Below are positions 1-10,017 of a stretch of DNA of 64,000 nt, in pieces (the stretch's first letter is position 1; each line of letters begins with the position of its first letter). The DNA comes from Anammoximicrobium sp964645045 (GTDB taxonomy: Bacteria > Planctomycetota > Planctomycetia > Pirellulales > Pirellulaceae). The notes under the pieces were generated by a model that saw only the letters and a list, made by a program, of their open reading frames with translations, did not search any database and was not told where the DNA came from. The stretch is from the NCBI GenBank assembly GCA_964645045.1, contig CAZXYZ010000029.1:33527-97526 (forward strand), given 5' to 3'. A program made the position numbers and the translations under genes.

Positions 1-3000
1 CGGCGCGGTCTGCAACTCGGATTCCTGCCCACCGGCGCTCAGCAGCACCCGATCGTTTTCCACCAGCACGCGATACTGGCCCAGGGTGTCGTCTTGCAGC
101 TCCAGCCGGAACAGCTTGCGCCCGTCCGCCGCATCCTGGATGGTCTTCTGCCGCAGCTTGGGAGCGTTGATGCGGGCGTGCTCCATCCACGCCGGCAGCG
201 TGAACAGCACTTCGCGGATCCCGGCGTCGTAGATCGTCAGATCGATGCTGACCGTCTCCTCGATGGCCACGTCGGTCACCTTGACGTTGGTGATCGTGTA
301 TCCGTTGACGCGCGCTGTGCGCGGCCCGACTTCGAAACGGGCGTCGTATTGCGGGTTTTGATAGCGGAGGGCCAAACGGGCCAGAGGCCGCTGCTCCGCT
401 TGCAGCCAATCAAACGTATTGCTCACCGGGATCGTCTCGCAATTCTGCGCGCCGGCGGCGCGGACGTCGAACGCCGGGTCAACCTGCACCACCAGGTCGC
501 CCTGCTGGCGGACGACATCCAGCACTTCCAGCTTCGGCACGGGCACCGGATCGGCCGCTTTACGGCGTCCGAGGGAACCGCGGACGACGACGGAAAACGG
601 TTGCGATTGGCCGGAGCCCAAGTACACGCATACCAGCCGCCGGCCGTCGGCGTCGGTCGCCGCCCAGGTGAATTCGCCGGGAGCGACGACTTGTTCGACC
701 TCCAGCGCGGCGGGTACGTACAGACGCACGCGGTGGACGGGCTTGGTCCGCACGTCGATCTTGACTTGCGTTTCCAGCCGCGTTTCCCGTTCCGCGATCC
801 GCAGCAGGCTCTGCAGCGTCGCCGGGGCGTCGCCGGGCACGGGCGTCGCTTCCAGCGCCAGCGCGTACGTGATCGCGCCGAACTCGAATGCCTGATACGG
901 CCGCAGGCCGAGCGGACTTTCCTCGGCGGCGCCGATCGCGGTCAGCGCGTTGGCCACGTCAGCCGCGATGTCCGTCCGCGACAGGCCCGTGACGTTGGTT
1001 GCACGCAGTTCCAGCAGCGGGCTGCGGCGGATCGTCAGGCGGCCTTTGTGCAGGACGGCACCGTCCACGGAGATCGCCGGGGCGGGAATCTGGGTGGACT
1101 GGTCCGCGGCCACGACGCCGCGGCGGGACAGGTGCAGCGTAATCCGCTCGCGGTCCGACGCTTCTTTGAGCAGGGTGACGCTCAGCCGCTGGAGCTTGTC
1201 AGCCGGCTTGAGGTCCCACATCCGCACGTTGTCGCCCAGGACTTTTTCAACCAGGTAACCGGCGGGGACCAGCACCTCGAAGCGGTCGCGGCGGCTGCGG
1301 GGGAATTCGAGGTTCAGCTGCCAGGCCAGCCGCAGGCCGTCCTCCTGCACGTCCAACACGACTTCCGAAGCGACGGTCAAGCTGCGGTCCACTTGGCCCT
1401 CGGCGACCTTGGGACGCCACTGCAGGTTCAATGCACCCTCGGTGCCCAGCGCGGTGGTAATCTGTTCGTTGTCGGCGGCCGTCTCGTATTCGCTGCGGTC
1501 CGCAAGTCCCGTCAAACGAACTTCGGTGCGAGCGGCCGGCACGGTCAACGTGAGCCCGGCGGCAGGAGCTGTCGGCAGTTGCCCCGTTGCGACACGCCAG
1601 CCGCCGCGGCGTTCCAGGTGCATGCGGATCTGCAGCGCGAGTTGCTGGCGGCCCTTGCCCGCCAGGTGCAATACGGCGAAGACGGGATCCGGCGTAGGGG
1701 CCTGGACGGCTTGAGCCTGTTGCGGAGGCGGATTCGGTGCCTGGACCGCCTGCTGTTGCGCGTCCGGCTGCGCAGCCTGGCTCCTACGCTGCGTCTCCGC
1801 GTCTCTGCGCGAGATCAACTGCAGCCGAGCCGGCTTGCCGCCAATGGTCGCCGACGTGAGCACGCCGCCGGACAATCGCAGCGGCACTTGCACCGGTTGT
1901 TCGGTGTACACGTCGATTTCCAGCCGGCCCGTGACCAGCAGGTAGTCGTCGCCCGACAGCGTGGCTTCATACGCCGCACCGGCCAACGACCAGGCGGTGA
2001 TCGGCGGTTTCGCTTGCAGCTTCTTGTCGGGGAACGCCCGATTCCAAAGCTCGACGTACTTGGCATAGGGCACCAGTACCCGATCCGCGTTCTTCAGACC
2101 TTCGGTGCCTTGTTCCGCGTCGTAGGGGATGATCACCGCGTCCGCCGGCAATCGGATGGGCTTGGACGGAGCCAGCAGTTCGATCAATCCGCCCGGGTCG
2201 AACACGGGAGGCTTAGGGGCCTGGGCTACGGCTGGGGAGCAGGCTGCGGCGAGGATGGATAAGGCGAGGAGTAGGGACGGGAGCACGTGGCCCGGTCTGT
2301 TCACGTGGCCCGGTCTCTCCGAGACCGGATGCGAGTCTCGGAGAGACTCGCCTACGTGGGGCACCAGCCAACGCAGGGCGCCGGCGATCAGGTACCACAC
2401 GACCAGACAGCATGCCGCGTAGAAGGCACAATCGAAGGTGTCGCCCAATTCGTCGGTCAGGCTCGTGGCCAGCGGCAAGGCCAAAGCCAGGACGGCGACA
2501 AGCAGCACGTACCTGGTCTTCGTGCGAACGGAGCGCCGGGTGAGCAGCAGGCCCACGGCAAAGACGGCCAGACCGACGGACCAAGCCAGCACGTCGATGC
2601 GGCGTCCGTTGGCAATCGTCACACGCAGCAGCGGGCGCACGCCCAGGCTCTGGAACGTGATCTCGTCGCCCTGCTTCTGCAGGTCGATGGGCAGGCTGCG
2701 GACGCCTTCCAGCGCCCAGTACTTGGCATCCCGCAGGGGACGGCCGGCATGCTCCGCTTCTCCCGCGGCAGGACGCCTCGGCGTGGGCGGTGCGGCCGGC
2801 TGATCGGTGGGCTGAGAGGATGGGGGTGTCGCGTCCGGAGCTGCAGTCAGAGGCAATTCCTTGGCCGCATCAGCCTCCGGTTTGGCCGCTAACGGAGGCG
2901 TCGCGGCGAACCCCTCGAGACCCTCCAAACGCGATTCATCCATGTCCATATCCATCTTGACTTCGGCACCCGTGGGCGCGGGGCTGGCCGCGGTCTGTGC

Positions 3001-5931
3001 CGCGGGGGCCAAGTACTGAACATCGTCGGACATGTAGTAGGAACGACTCCCGGCTCCACCTCGAATCATCATCCGGCTGGCGACGCTCTCCCTTGCTGCT
3101 TCCCACGGCGAATGGACTCCTCCGGCGAACGCATACAGCCCGCCCAACGCATTCCACAGCGGCGAACGCCGAGGCTGCAGTTCTTGCGTGTACACCGTGC
3201 CGCTGGACCGCACCAGGCGATGGCCTTCGGGCAGCAGGAGCCTCCACGTCACGTCTGCCGTGGGCACTTCGCCCGCTTGCGCATCGCGGTCGCTGCGGAG
3301 CCACAGCGTCGGGGCGTCGCTGGCCACCTGATTCAGCAACACCAACGAGGTCACGCGAGTTTCGTAGATCACCTGCAGGTCGCGGATCGCGTGTTGGGCG
3401 CTGGCCGGCAGATCGAGCAGCAGCCGATCCCCGTCGCGTTGCGGGGCCACCGGCTGGCCGTCCAGATAGGCCGACCAGAGTTCCGACTGGGCCGGCAGCC
3501 GAACTTCCAGAAACGCGGCCTTGGTCCGCAGCTGGTACCGAGCGGCGGTCAGGGCGACGCCTTCGGCCGACAGCACCGTGTCCAGCTCAGCCCGCTGGAC
3601 GACGGCCGGTGGCAAGCCGTAGCCGGGCCGGCGGTTGACGTCCACCTGGACCGGCTGCGGCGGACCGACGGACTCGAATACACCCAACAGCCGCTTGCCC
3701 ACCGGATATTGCGCGGCGACCAATTCGCCGACGTCCACGGTGCGGGCCCCCGTCTTGACGTTGATGTCCAACTCGGCACTGCCCTCGACGGCAACGACCG
3801 CCGATTGATAGGCCACGCCGTCGGCACGGACTAACGGCAAGGAAACGTCCTTCCATTCCTTGTCGGGCAGCGGCTGCTGGAAATCCACCACCAGCCGCAC
3901 CACGCCGCTGACGGGCTCGGCCAGCAGGGCCGTCCAACGTCGCCCATCGTCCAGTTCCTCGCTCGTGAATTCTTTCACGGTGGCACCTTCCGCGCCGCTG
4001 ATCGCCAGCGACGACGGCGTGTCCTTGGGCAAACGCAGCACCAACCGGCGGGTGCGGGCCTGACGGATGTCGTACAGGATCTCGTAATGAGCCGTCAGCC
4101 CCTCGGGAGCGACTCGCAGGAACGAAAAGCTGCGGGCCGTGACGGCCGGCTGGGTGCGCGAGACATTCAATTTGGCCGCGTATGGCTGCGCTTCGTAGCG
4201 GTACGCCAGATTGGATTCGACGCCCGTCAGGCCGTAATTCTCCTTCTCGGTTTCATCGAGCGGATCGAGGCCCGCCAGTTCGTCCGGCCGGACCAGCAAG
4301 TCGTCGTCCGCGCGGATCGCCAGGGCGCCCGTGTCACGGGTCGTGTTTTCGACGGCGAACACCGGGAACACGGCACTGCGTTCGGGCCATTGGCCCAGCC
4401 AGTCCTGCGGAACACTTTCGGCCTGGAACGAGACGCTGGTGACTTCGCCCGGCGGAATGCCTTGTGGCAGGCGGACGTGGATCAGCGACCCACTTTGGGG
4501 CGCATCGTAACGCTCGATCGTCAACGGCTTGCCGTCGGGCGCCGTGGCCTGCGTCACGTTCCAGCCGGCCGGGGCGGTAAAGCGGACGGCAAACAACTTT
4601 TCGATCTGGGGCAGCAGGGCAAACCCGCCGCGGACGTGGTGGCCTTGATTGTCCAGCACCAACAGCACGTTGGCCGTGACTTGCAGCCGCGGCGGCGGCT
4701 GGCGGAAACTGGCCTGCAAGCTGAATTTCGCCTGCGGGGCGTAGAAGGTGGCTACCGGCCGGACGCGCGGCGCGCCGGGTTCGGCGCGGAACACGGTCTC
4801 GGGAAAAGCCGCCGTCAACACGGCATTGTCCACCGGGACCAGGCCCTGAGATTCGATCCCCTCGGCCGACAGCTGATCTTCCACGATCAAGCCCACGACG
4901 GCCACCTGGCCCGCCATATCCAGCGGCGTCAACTGCGGCATGGTCCAGTCCTTGAGCCGCGCCGGCGTCCGCGTCGCCGAAACGTTCAGCACGACCGTTT
5001 CCGTGGACGGCTCGCGCAGGATGATCTCCAGCACGCGCTGGTTGTCGACCGTCGCCACGGCCCAACGCGACAACAGCGGACTGAGCACCTCGGTGGGCTC
5101 AAAGCCTTCGGGCAACGCCAGGCGGAACCGCTCGGCCGCCCCGTGCAGCACGTCAAACGAAACGGTCGTGTGCAGCCGTTCGTAGGCCGAGGTGATCTCG
5201 TCGACCAAGACACTGCGGGCTACGGCTACGCGCTGTTCGCGGAGCATGCGGTTGTTCAGCGACATGACCAGCGACAACTGCTCCTTGGGCAGCAACACTT
5301 CGAATCGTGTCACTCCGACCGCTTCGTCCAGCGTGCGGCTGATCACCCGGGCGCCGCTTTTCATCTCGACGTTGCCGGGCACGGCCAGCCGCAGGCGGGC
5401 AGCAGCCGGCGTGGGCAGGCGGAAGGTGAGCGATTGCTGGGCGGCGGACGTTTGCAGTGGGGCGACCATCTCCAGCAGCAGCCGATGGCGGCCGACGCCT
5501 TCGATGAACAGGACCGCCTGGCCTTTGTCGTCGCGGCCGATGGCGGCCGAGGCCTTGCCGATCGCCGCGCGGCGCAGGCCGACGCCGACGAGTTCCAGCG
5601 GCAGGGCATGAAGCCCTTCCCCAAGGACTTCCAAGTCGATGACGCCCGACAGCCGGATGCGGCCGTCCTCGATCGTGCCGTCGTATTCGGCGGCCAGCAG
5701 CAGGGCGCCTTGAGGTGCGGGGGCTTCCGGGGGCTTCTGCTTGGCCTTGGCGAGCAGATCGGCGTATTCCTGGCGGATCAGGAAGACGCGCTGCGAATTG
5801 CCTTCCATCAGCACGCTGAGGTCTTCGTAGGGGACGAAGATCTCGCGGATCTTTTCCGGTTTGGGGGGCTCGGCCGCAGTTGCGGCGGCGGCGAAAATGG
5901 CGAGGAGGAGGCCGACCATGTCGTTACGCAT
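1..5931 (-). CDS. Giant exported protein, two fused paralogous modules (partial, runs off left edge)
   Basis: One minus-strand frame stays open from an ATG at 5931 to the window edge (at least 1977 codons). An AGGAGG sits 8 bases before the ATG, which overlaps the end of the upstream gene by 8 bp. The N-terminus is a signal peptide (about residues 1-19), followed by an IFVPYEDL/VFLIRQEY-like segment also found in the upstream protein. A long beta-rich, enzyme-motif-free region ends in two or three membrane segments (about residues 1115-1195). Beyond these, still in frame, lie a palindromic repeat (2284-2352), a second signal-like stretch (LPSLLLALSILAAA) and a second VLVPYAKYVELW-type module. 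I read this as two former tandem genes, each the size of the upstream 1192-residue paralogue, now joined. A GTG at 2286 could still start the second half separately. Function unknown; probably envelope or surface. Confidence 0.75.
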   Translation of the reverse strand, partial: MRNDMVGLLLAIFAAAATAAEPPKPEKIREIFVPYEDLSVLMEGNSQRVFLIRQEYADLLAKAKQKPPEAPAPQGALLLAAEYDGTIEDGRIRLSGVIDLEVLGEGLHALPLELVGVGLRRAAIGKASAAIGRDDKGQAVLFIEGVGRHRLLLEMVAPLQTSAAQQSLTFRLPTPAAARLRLAVPGNVEMKSGARVISRTLDEAVGVTRFEVLLPKEQLSLVMSLNNRMLREQRVAVARSVLVDEITSAYERLHTTVSFDVLHGAAERFRLALPEGFEPTEVLSPLLSRWAVATVDNQRVLEIILREPSTETVVLNVSATRTPARLKDWTMPQLTPLDMAGQVAVVGLIVEDQLSAEGIESQGLVPVDNAVLTAAFPETVFRAEPGAPRVRPVATFYAPQAKFSLQASFRQPPPRLQVTANVLLVLDNQGHHVRGGFALLPQIEKLFAVRFTAPAGWNVTQATAPDGKPLTIERYDAPQSGSLIHVRLPQGIPPGEVTSVSFQAESVPQDWLGQWPERSAVFPVFAVENTTRDTGALAIRADDDLLVRPDELAGLDPLDETEKENYGLTGVESNLAYRYEAQPYAAKLNVSRTQPAVTARSFSFLRVAPEGLTAHYEILYDIRQARTRRLVLRLPKDTPSSLAISGAEGATVKEFTSEELDDGRRWTALLAEPVSGVVRLVVDFQQPLPDKEWKDVSLPLVRADGVAYQSAVVAVEGSAELDINVKTGARTVDVGELVAAQYPVGKRLLGVFESVGPPQPVQVDVNRRPGYGLPPAVVQRAELDTVLSAEGVALTAARYQLRTKAAFLEVRLPAQSELWSAYLDGQPVAPQRDGDRLLLDLPASAQHAIRDLQVIYETRVTSLVLLNQVASDAPTLWLRSDRDAQAGEVPTADVTWRLLLPEGHRLVRSSGTVYTQELQPRRSPLWNALGGLYAFAGGVHSPWEAARESVASRMMIRGGAGSRSYYMSDDVQYLAPAAQTAASPAPTGAEVKMDMDMDESRLEGLEGFAATPPLAAKPEADAAKELPLTAAPDATPPSSQPTDQPAAPPTPRRPAAGEAEHAGRPLRDAKYWALEGVRSLPIDLQKQGDEITFQSLGVRPLLRVTIANGRRIDVLAWSVGLAVFAVGLLLTRRSVRTKTRYVLLVAVLALALPLATSLTDELGDTFDCAFYAACCLVVWYLIAGALRWLVPHVGESLRDSHPVSERPGHVNRPGHVLPSLLLALSILAAACSPAVAQAPKPPVFDPGGLIELLAPSKPIRLPADAVIIPYDAEQGTEGLKNADRVLVPYAKYVELWNRAFPDKKLQAKPPITAWSLAGAAYEATLSGDDYLLVTGRLEIDVYTEQPVQVPLRLSGGVLTSATIGGKPARLQLISRRDAETQRRSQAAQPDAQQQAVQAPNPPPQQAQAVQAPTPDPVFAVLHLAGKGRQQLALQIRMHLERRGGWRVATGQLPTAPAAGLTLTVPAARTEVRLTGLADRSEYETAADNEQITTALGTEGALNLQWRPKVAEGQVDRSLTVASEVVLDVQEDGLRLAWQLNLEFPRSRRDRFEVLVPAGYLVEKVLGDNVRMWDLKPADKLQRLSVTLLKEASDRERITLHLSRRGVVAADQSTQIPAPAISVDGAVLHKGRLTIRRSPLLELRATNVTGLSRTDIAADVANALTAIGAAEESPLGLRPYQAFEFGAITYALALEATPVPGDAPATLQSLLRIAERETRLETQVKIDVRTKPVHRVRLYVPAALEVEQVVAPGEFTWAATDADGRRLVCVYLGSGQSQPFSVVVRGSLGRRKAADPVPVPKLEVLDVVRQQGDLVVQVDPAFDVRAAGAQNCETIPVSNTFDWLQAEQRPLARLALRYQNPQYDARFEVGPRTARVNGYTITNVKVTDVAIEETVSIDLTIYDAGIREVLFTLPAWMEHARINAPKLRQKTIQDAADGRKLFRLELQDDTLGQYRVLVENDRVLLSAGGQESELQTAP
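1789..1812. repeat. Dispersed GCAGAGACGC-type repeat inside the giant coding frame
   Basis: On the minus strand this stretch reads as alternating GCAGAGACGCGGAGACGC units and is translated as RRDAETQRRS. The same kind of unit is a common intergenic repeat in planctomycetes and verrucomicrobia, where it often gives RRDAETQ peptides in spurious frames. Here it sits in a frame that stays open on both sides, in a glutamine/alanine/proline-rich linker of the second module. Confidence 0.5.
2284..2352. repeat. Double-hairpin palindromic element at the fusion point of the giant protein
   Basis: Two adjacent perfect stem-loops are visible. The first has arms 2310-2317 and 2321-2328 (CCGGTCTC with loop TCC); the second has arms 2331-2339 and 2343-2351 (GCGAGTCTC with loop GGA). 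To the left a CACGTGGCCCGGTCT unit occurs twice (from 2284 and from 2302). The element lies exactly between the membrane segments of the first module and the signal-like segment of the second. It contributes roughly 23 residues (GESLRDSHPVSERPGHVNRP...) without a stop. Confidence 0.8.
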
Positions 5932-8900
5932 TGTTCGGGCCTCCTTCCTGCGTGGCGAAGGGCGAATCGGCGGCTGGAGCCGGCGGTGGCGTCGCAGGCG
6001 GACTCGGCGGCGCAGCAGCCCGCGCCGCCCGCCGCCGCGTCCAGGCGGAGCCGATCTGCGACCAGGCCTGGGTTACGTGCCAAGCGAACCAAGCCGCGGC
6101 CACGATCAGGATCGCCGTCAGCAACGCGCCGTCCATAATCTGCCGGGCAAAGGCAGGTGCAAAGACACCGATCGCCAGCAGGACCATCACCAACAAGACG
6201 ACCGTCGCGAACTTCTGCGGCAACGGCCGGCGGATGGCCAGCAAGCCAAGCGTTAACACGAGCACGAACACCAAGCCGTGCAACACGTACTTGTGGACGG
6301 CGACCAGCCGCAGCGAACCGCCCGGCGGATCCGCCGGCTGCAACGTGGAAAATGTGTACGAGCGGCCGTCGGTGGCGAAATCCTGGAACGGATTGGGCAC
6401 GTTCAGACCTTCGATGACCCAGGCCACCAATTGATCGTCCCGCTGGATCGGTTGCGGCAGTCCGCTCCACGTTTCGTACCAGCGCCAGGACATTTCGTCG
6501 GTCCACGGCCCGCGCGAACCGAGCACTTTCAGTTCTTGCGGAACGTACGCGCACAAGTGGACCTTTTGGACGGCCGGATTGCTGGAGAAGATCGGCAAGT
6601 CCAGGCGGCGATAGCTGCCGGGCATGGTGTACCGCAGTTCGAGCACCAGCGCTTCGTCGGCCTTGTGGCCGGCCAACGGAATGAAGTACTCGCGGCCGTC
6701 GGCGCTCGAAACGCCGGCCGCAGCACTGGCTTGGCCGCTGGACGCCGCGGCGTGGACCGGTGCGGCACCGGCCGGGCCAACGTCCGGACCCGGACCAACC
6801 GTCGGTTCCTCACTCTCCAACGCCACCGACCGCCCGTTGATGCGGAGGGGATCGGTGTCAAAACTGACGTCCCTCGGCAGCACGACCGGCAGCCGCTGCT
6901 GGACGCTCCGCAGGCGGTACAAGGCCTGGACCGAAATGACGCCGCTGCGGGTGACTTCCATGCGGATCACCGCCCGCTCGATGCTGCCGCGTTTCACCTC
7001 GACCAACTCGTAACGGGTGACCGACAGCTTGAGCTTCCAGTCCTCATAAAACTCCCAGGCCCGCGCCGCGTCGGCCACACTGGCGCCCGGCATCAGATCG
7101 TGCTGCGGATCGATGGGGCGCAGTCCCACGGGATCGTCCGTGGGCCGCAAGTCCAGCGTTTCCGCTTTGGCCACGACGATTTGGCCCCAGGCGCGATCGG
7201 CGCTTTTCTTGTGGGGCTGCAGAACGGGCACCGTCTCCTCAAACGGCTTGCCCACGGGCAGGTCGCCGATCTTCTTGTCCCACGCGAACTTGATCGTGAC
7301 TTCGCCCAGGAATTCCGATTCTCCCTTCCGCGTCAACTCCAATGCAATGGTTGCGTCGGGGCCGTCCTTCGGTACATCGTCCGGCTGCGGATCCAGCGGC
7401 GCCTCACTGGCGACCGTCGGCGTCAAGTTGCGGAGCTCCTTGCCGGTGACCAGCGCGGCGGGCACGTCCAGCCGCAACGATTTGACGCTGCTGTAGCGGA
7501 TCTCGTAGAAAAACGTCGCTTCGTACTTGATCACCCCCGCCTCGACGCGGGCCAACAGCAGCTGCCGGACGGTGACATCCGGCTTGCGGCGTTCGACCGC
7601 CAGGTTCAAGTCCACCGGGGCCTGTGTGTAGGCGTAGGCCAGCACTTCGCGCGCCGGCCCGAATCGGCCGTCGCGAGTCGAGGCCGTGTCCTGCAGGGCT
7701 TCGGCAAACGAGAGCGTCTGCACGCCGTCGGCTTTGACCGGATTGATGCTCAGGTTCTCCGGCGCGTACACGATCAGCCGGCCCACCGACCGTTCCATTT
7801 CCTTCGTCGCTGAAACACGAGGCAGCGGCAACGGGACCGTCGACGATTCGCCCGTAAAGCTGAGCAGGTTGGGGGCTTCCAGCTGCCGCTGCAACTCGAC
7901 GAACAAGCCCACGTGGCCGATCGCTTTGCGGGCCAGGTTCACGACCACGTGCTGCGACTTTTCGCCGGCCGTCACATGGTGCGTGTCGACCGCCACGGCC
8001 TCGGCGCCCGCTGCGGCGTGCCCGCGCACCGCGCGCACTTCAAAACCCAACGGGACATCCAGTTCCAACTGGAATACGCTCGCCCGCTCGATCTTGTACA
8101 AGGCCAGCAGATCCAACGTCAGCCGTTCGGGCTCCAGGTACGCCTCGACCAATTCGTGCGTTTGGATCTGCGGCTGGACCTTTTCCGCCCGCAACGTCAG
8201 TTCGAAAGGCACGGCCGGGAACCGGAACGAAAAACTCCAAGGCGTATTGGCCAGAGTCGGCGGCAATTCGTTGGCGTCCAATTGCAGCAAGCCGACCCGC
8301 GTGGCCGGTTCGGCCCGCAACGTCTGAGCGACCTGCACCACGACCACACCCTGCTGCCGGCCCACACCTAAAGCACGTACGACCGGCACAGCAATCGGCT
8401 TCTGCAACAAGTCATCGCTGAATTTTTCCATTTCCACCAGCAGCCGCTGGTTCTCCTTGGCCGGTTGGTACAACTGGACCGTGATCTTGTTCAAGTCCCC
8501 GGCTTGTTCGACTTTCCATTCCTTGACGTTCGGGTCGAAGACGTTCAACACCTTTTGATCTGCAGGAACCTCGATCGCCAGTTCGGCCAGTTCCGCGCGG
8601 CTGATCGTATACGCCAGTTGCGTCCGCGTGCGGACCACGCCTTCGTCGATACTGACCTGCTGTTCGGTCTGCACCGTGGCCAGGGCGGTCAACCCCATCG
8701 CACCTTCGGCCTTGGGAGTCCAGTCGATTTGCACGCTGGGGGCGGCTCCCACAAAGGCCATCACCACGGTTTCGGGTTTTGGTTGGGGCTGCGGTGCGCC
8801 TCCGGCCGGGGCGGCGGGCGGCGGTTCTTCGGTGGCCGCGACCAGGGGCTGGACGTTCACTTTGACACCCGCCTGCGGAACGCGGATCCGCCACTGATTG

Positions 8901-9502
8901 ACGGGCGCTTGTGGTGCCTGGAACGAGACCACGTTCTGTCCCGGCGACTTCGTGAAGGCTTTGGAGTACTGAAGCGTGACCGCGACCTGCTCGGGCTCGG
9001 GCGTCTTTTTTTGCAGCAGCAGGACGTAGCCGATGTCGGGCTTGGCGGCGATACGTGCCGGCGCGTCCCCTTGGCGGGCGGACAGGATGGCCGCGTCGCC
9101 CAGCCGCAACGGCACCTCGTGCCAGCCTTCGGTCAATAATTCGATTTTCAGACTGGCGGTGACGTTGACGACCTCGTCGCCGACGGTCGCTTCGCTGTTA
9201 ATCTCCGTAATCAGCGCCGCCACGGGAGGTTTCACCACCGGCGGTTTGGCCAGCGCCGCGCGGGCCTGTTCCCACAGCTTCTGAAACTCCTCGTAGGGCA
9301 GAAACACACCTCGCCCCGGCTGCTCGAACACCTTGGGCAGCTTGGAGTAAGGCACGTAGATCGTCTGCTCGCGGAGAATGTTTTCGTCGGGCTTCGAAGC
9401 CGGCTTTGCCGGAGCCACTGCGGGCGGCGGCTGGTCTGCCGCGGATGCAATCGCGGAAACGAGCATTACAAGATAAAACGGCCAAGAACGCAGCATAAAC
9501 AT
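5924..9502 (-). CDS. Large exported, C-terminally membrane-anchored protein of unknown function
   Basis: The product has 1192 residues when started at the ATG at 9502, which has AAGGAG six bases upstream; the frame is open further upstream but without export or similarity signals. Residues 1-21 are a clear signal peptide ending near SAIASA. Early segments TIYVPYSKLPKVF and VFLPYEEFQKLWEQ match the N-terminal pattern of the downstream giant protein, so the two are tandem paralogues. The middle is a long beta-strand-rich region without recognisable catalytic motifs. The last 130 or so residues hold about three hydrophobic segments and a proline/alanine-rich tail. Its stop overlaps the next start by 8 bp, indicating co-transcription and translational coupling. 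I do not recognise a named family; an envelope-anchored structural or scaffold role is a guess. Confidence 0.85.
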   Translation of the reverse strand: MFMLRSWPFYLVMLVSAIASAADQPPPAVAPAKPASKPDENILREQTIYVPYSKLPKVFEQPGRGVFLPYEEFQKLWEQARAALAKPPVVKPPVAALITEINSEATVGDEVVNVTASLKIELLTEGWHEVPLRLGDAAILSARQGDAPARIAAKPDIGYVLLLQKKTPEPEQVAVTLQYSKAFTKSPGQNVVSFQAPQAPVNQWRIRVPQAGVKVNVQPLVAATEEPPPAAPAGGAPQPQPKPETVVMAFVGAAPSVQIDWTPKAEGAMGLTALATVQTEQQVSIDEGVVRTRTQLAYTISRAELAELAIEVPADQKVLNVFDPNVKEWKVEQAGDLNKITVQLYQPAKENQRLLVEMEKFSDDLLQKPIAVPVVRALGVGRQQGVVVVQVAQTLRAEPATRVGLLQLDANELPPTLANTPWSFSFRFPAVPFELTLRAEKVQPQIQTHELVEAYLEPERLTLDLLALYKIERASVFQLELDVPLGFEVRAVRGHAAAGAEAVAVDTHHVTAGEKSQHVVVNLARKAIGHVGLFVELQRQLEAPNLLSFTGESSTVPLPLPRVSATKEMERSVGRLIVYAPENLSINPVKADGVQTLSFAEALQDTASTRDGRFGPAREVLAYAYTQAPVDLNLAVERRKPDVTVRQLLLARVEAGVIKYEATFFYEIRYSSVKSLRLDVPAALVTGKELRNLTPTVASEAPLDPQPDDVPKDGPDATIALELTRKGESEFLGEVTIKFAWDKKIGDLPVGKPFEETVPVLQPHKKSADRAWGQIVVAKAETLDLRPTDDPVGLRPIDPQHDLMPGASVADAARAWEFYEDWKLKLSVTRYELVEVKRGSIERAVIRMEVTRSGVISVQALYRLRSVQQRLPVVLPRDVSFDTDPLRINGRSVALESEEPTVGPGPDVGPAGAAPVHAAASSGQASAAAGVSSADGREYFIPLAGHKADEALVLELRYTMPGSYRRLDLPIFSSNPAVQKVHLCAYVPQELKVLGSRGPWTDEMSWRWYETWSGLPQPIQRDDQLVAWVIEGLNVPNPFQDFATDGRSYTFSTLQPADPPGGSLRLVAVHKYVLHGLVFVLVLTLGLLAIRRPLPQKFATVVLLVMVLLAIGVFAPAFARQIMDGALLTAILIVAAAWFAWHVTQAWSQIGSAWTRRRAARAAAPPSPPATPPPAPAADSPFATQEGGPNNA

Positions 9503-10017
9503 CACCGGCTCCTTCGATACAGGACCTTGCGCCGAGACTAGCAGTGTCGCGTACGGGTAGGGACCGTCGCCCCCGGACCGCCCGCGTCCAAACTCAGAAG
9601 ACGAAACATCCGGCAAAATCGTTTTCCAGGACGCTGGGGATATTGCAGCCCGTCCACGGAACAGCCTCACTATGATCGCTGGGCGCATTCTCGCAAGATG
9701 CTAAACGCCGTTGCGGTCGGTTGTCCGGACAGGGGGACGGACAGAAGGATGGACAAGGTGAGAATCGACGATCCGATCGGACACCGACAGCTTCCGCAGC
9801 ATGGCCCGCTTCTTGGTTTGGTGGGTCTGCATAGCGGCAAGCTTGGCTAGTTCCTTGCGAAGCCGGGGGATCTTCCCGAGTCTCCGACGTTGGAATCACT
9901 GCCGAAGACCAGCGAGAGCAGCCGCTTCTTGAGCCGAGGCATCCGCGATTATACTGGACGGGCCGCTGCAAACGGCCGGAAAGACAGACCACCAAGCATG
10001 GGAGCCGCAGAACCACA
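9503..10017. other. Intergenic region between divergent genes
   Basis: About 515 bases separate two divergently transcribed genes. No frame here shows a recognisable protein. It must hold the promoters for the minus-strand giant-protein operon and for the methyltransferase; only the latter could be suggested (9929-9955). A small dyad (CGGCCGCTGCAAACGGCCG) lies at 9960-9978. Confidence 0.5.
9929..9955 (+). promoter_or_regulatory. Possible sigma-70-type promoter for the methyltransferase gene
   Basis: TTGAGC at 9929-9934 and TATACT at 9950-9955 are separated by 15 bases, about 60 bases before the start codon at 10018. The spacing is shorter than the ideal 17, so this is a weak prediction. Confidence 0.3.

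Noticed and set aside
94..6138. Long plus-strand frames at 94-2262, 2287-2892, 3112-3834 and 4087-6138
   Set aside because: They share the codon register of the minus-strand giant gene and are its antisense; their products are Arg/Gln/Asp-rich without motifs, as expected for the complement of GC-rich coding DNA.
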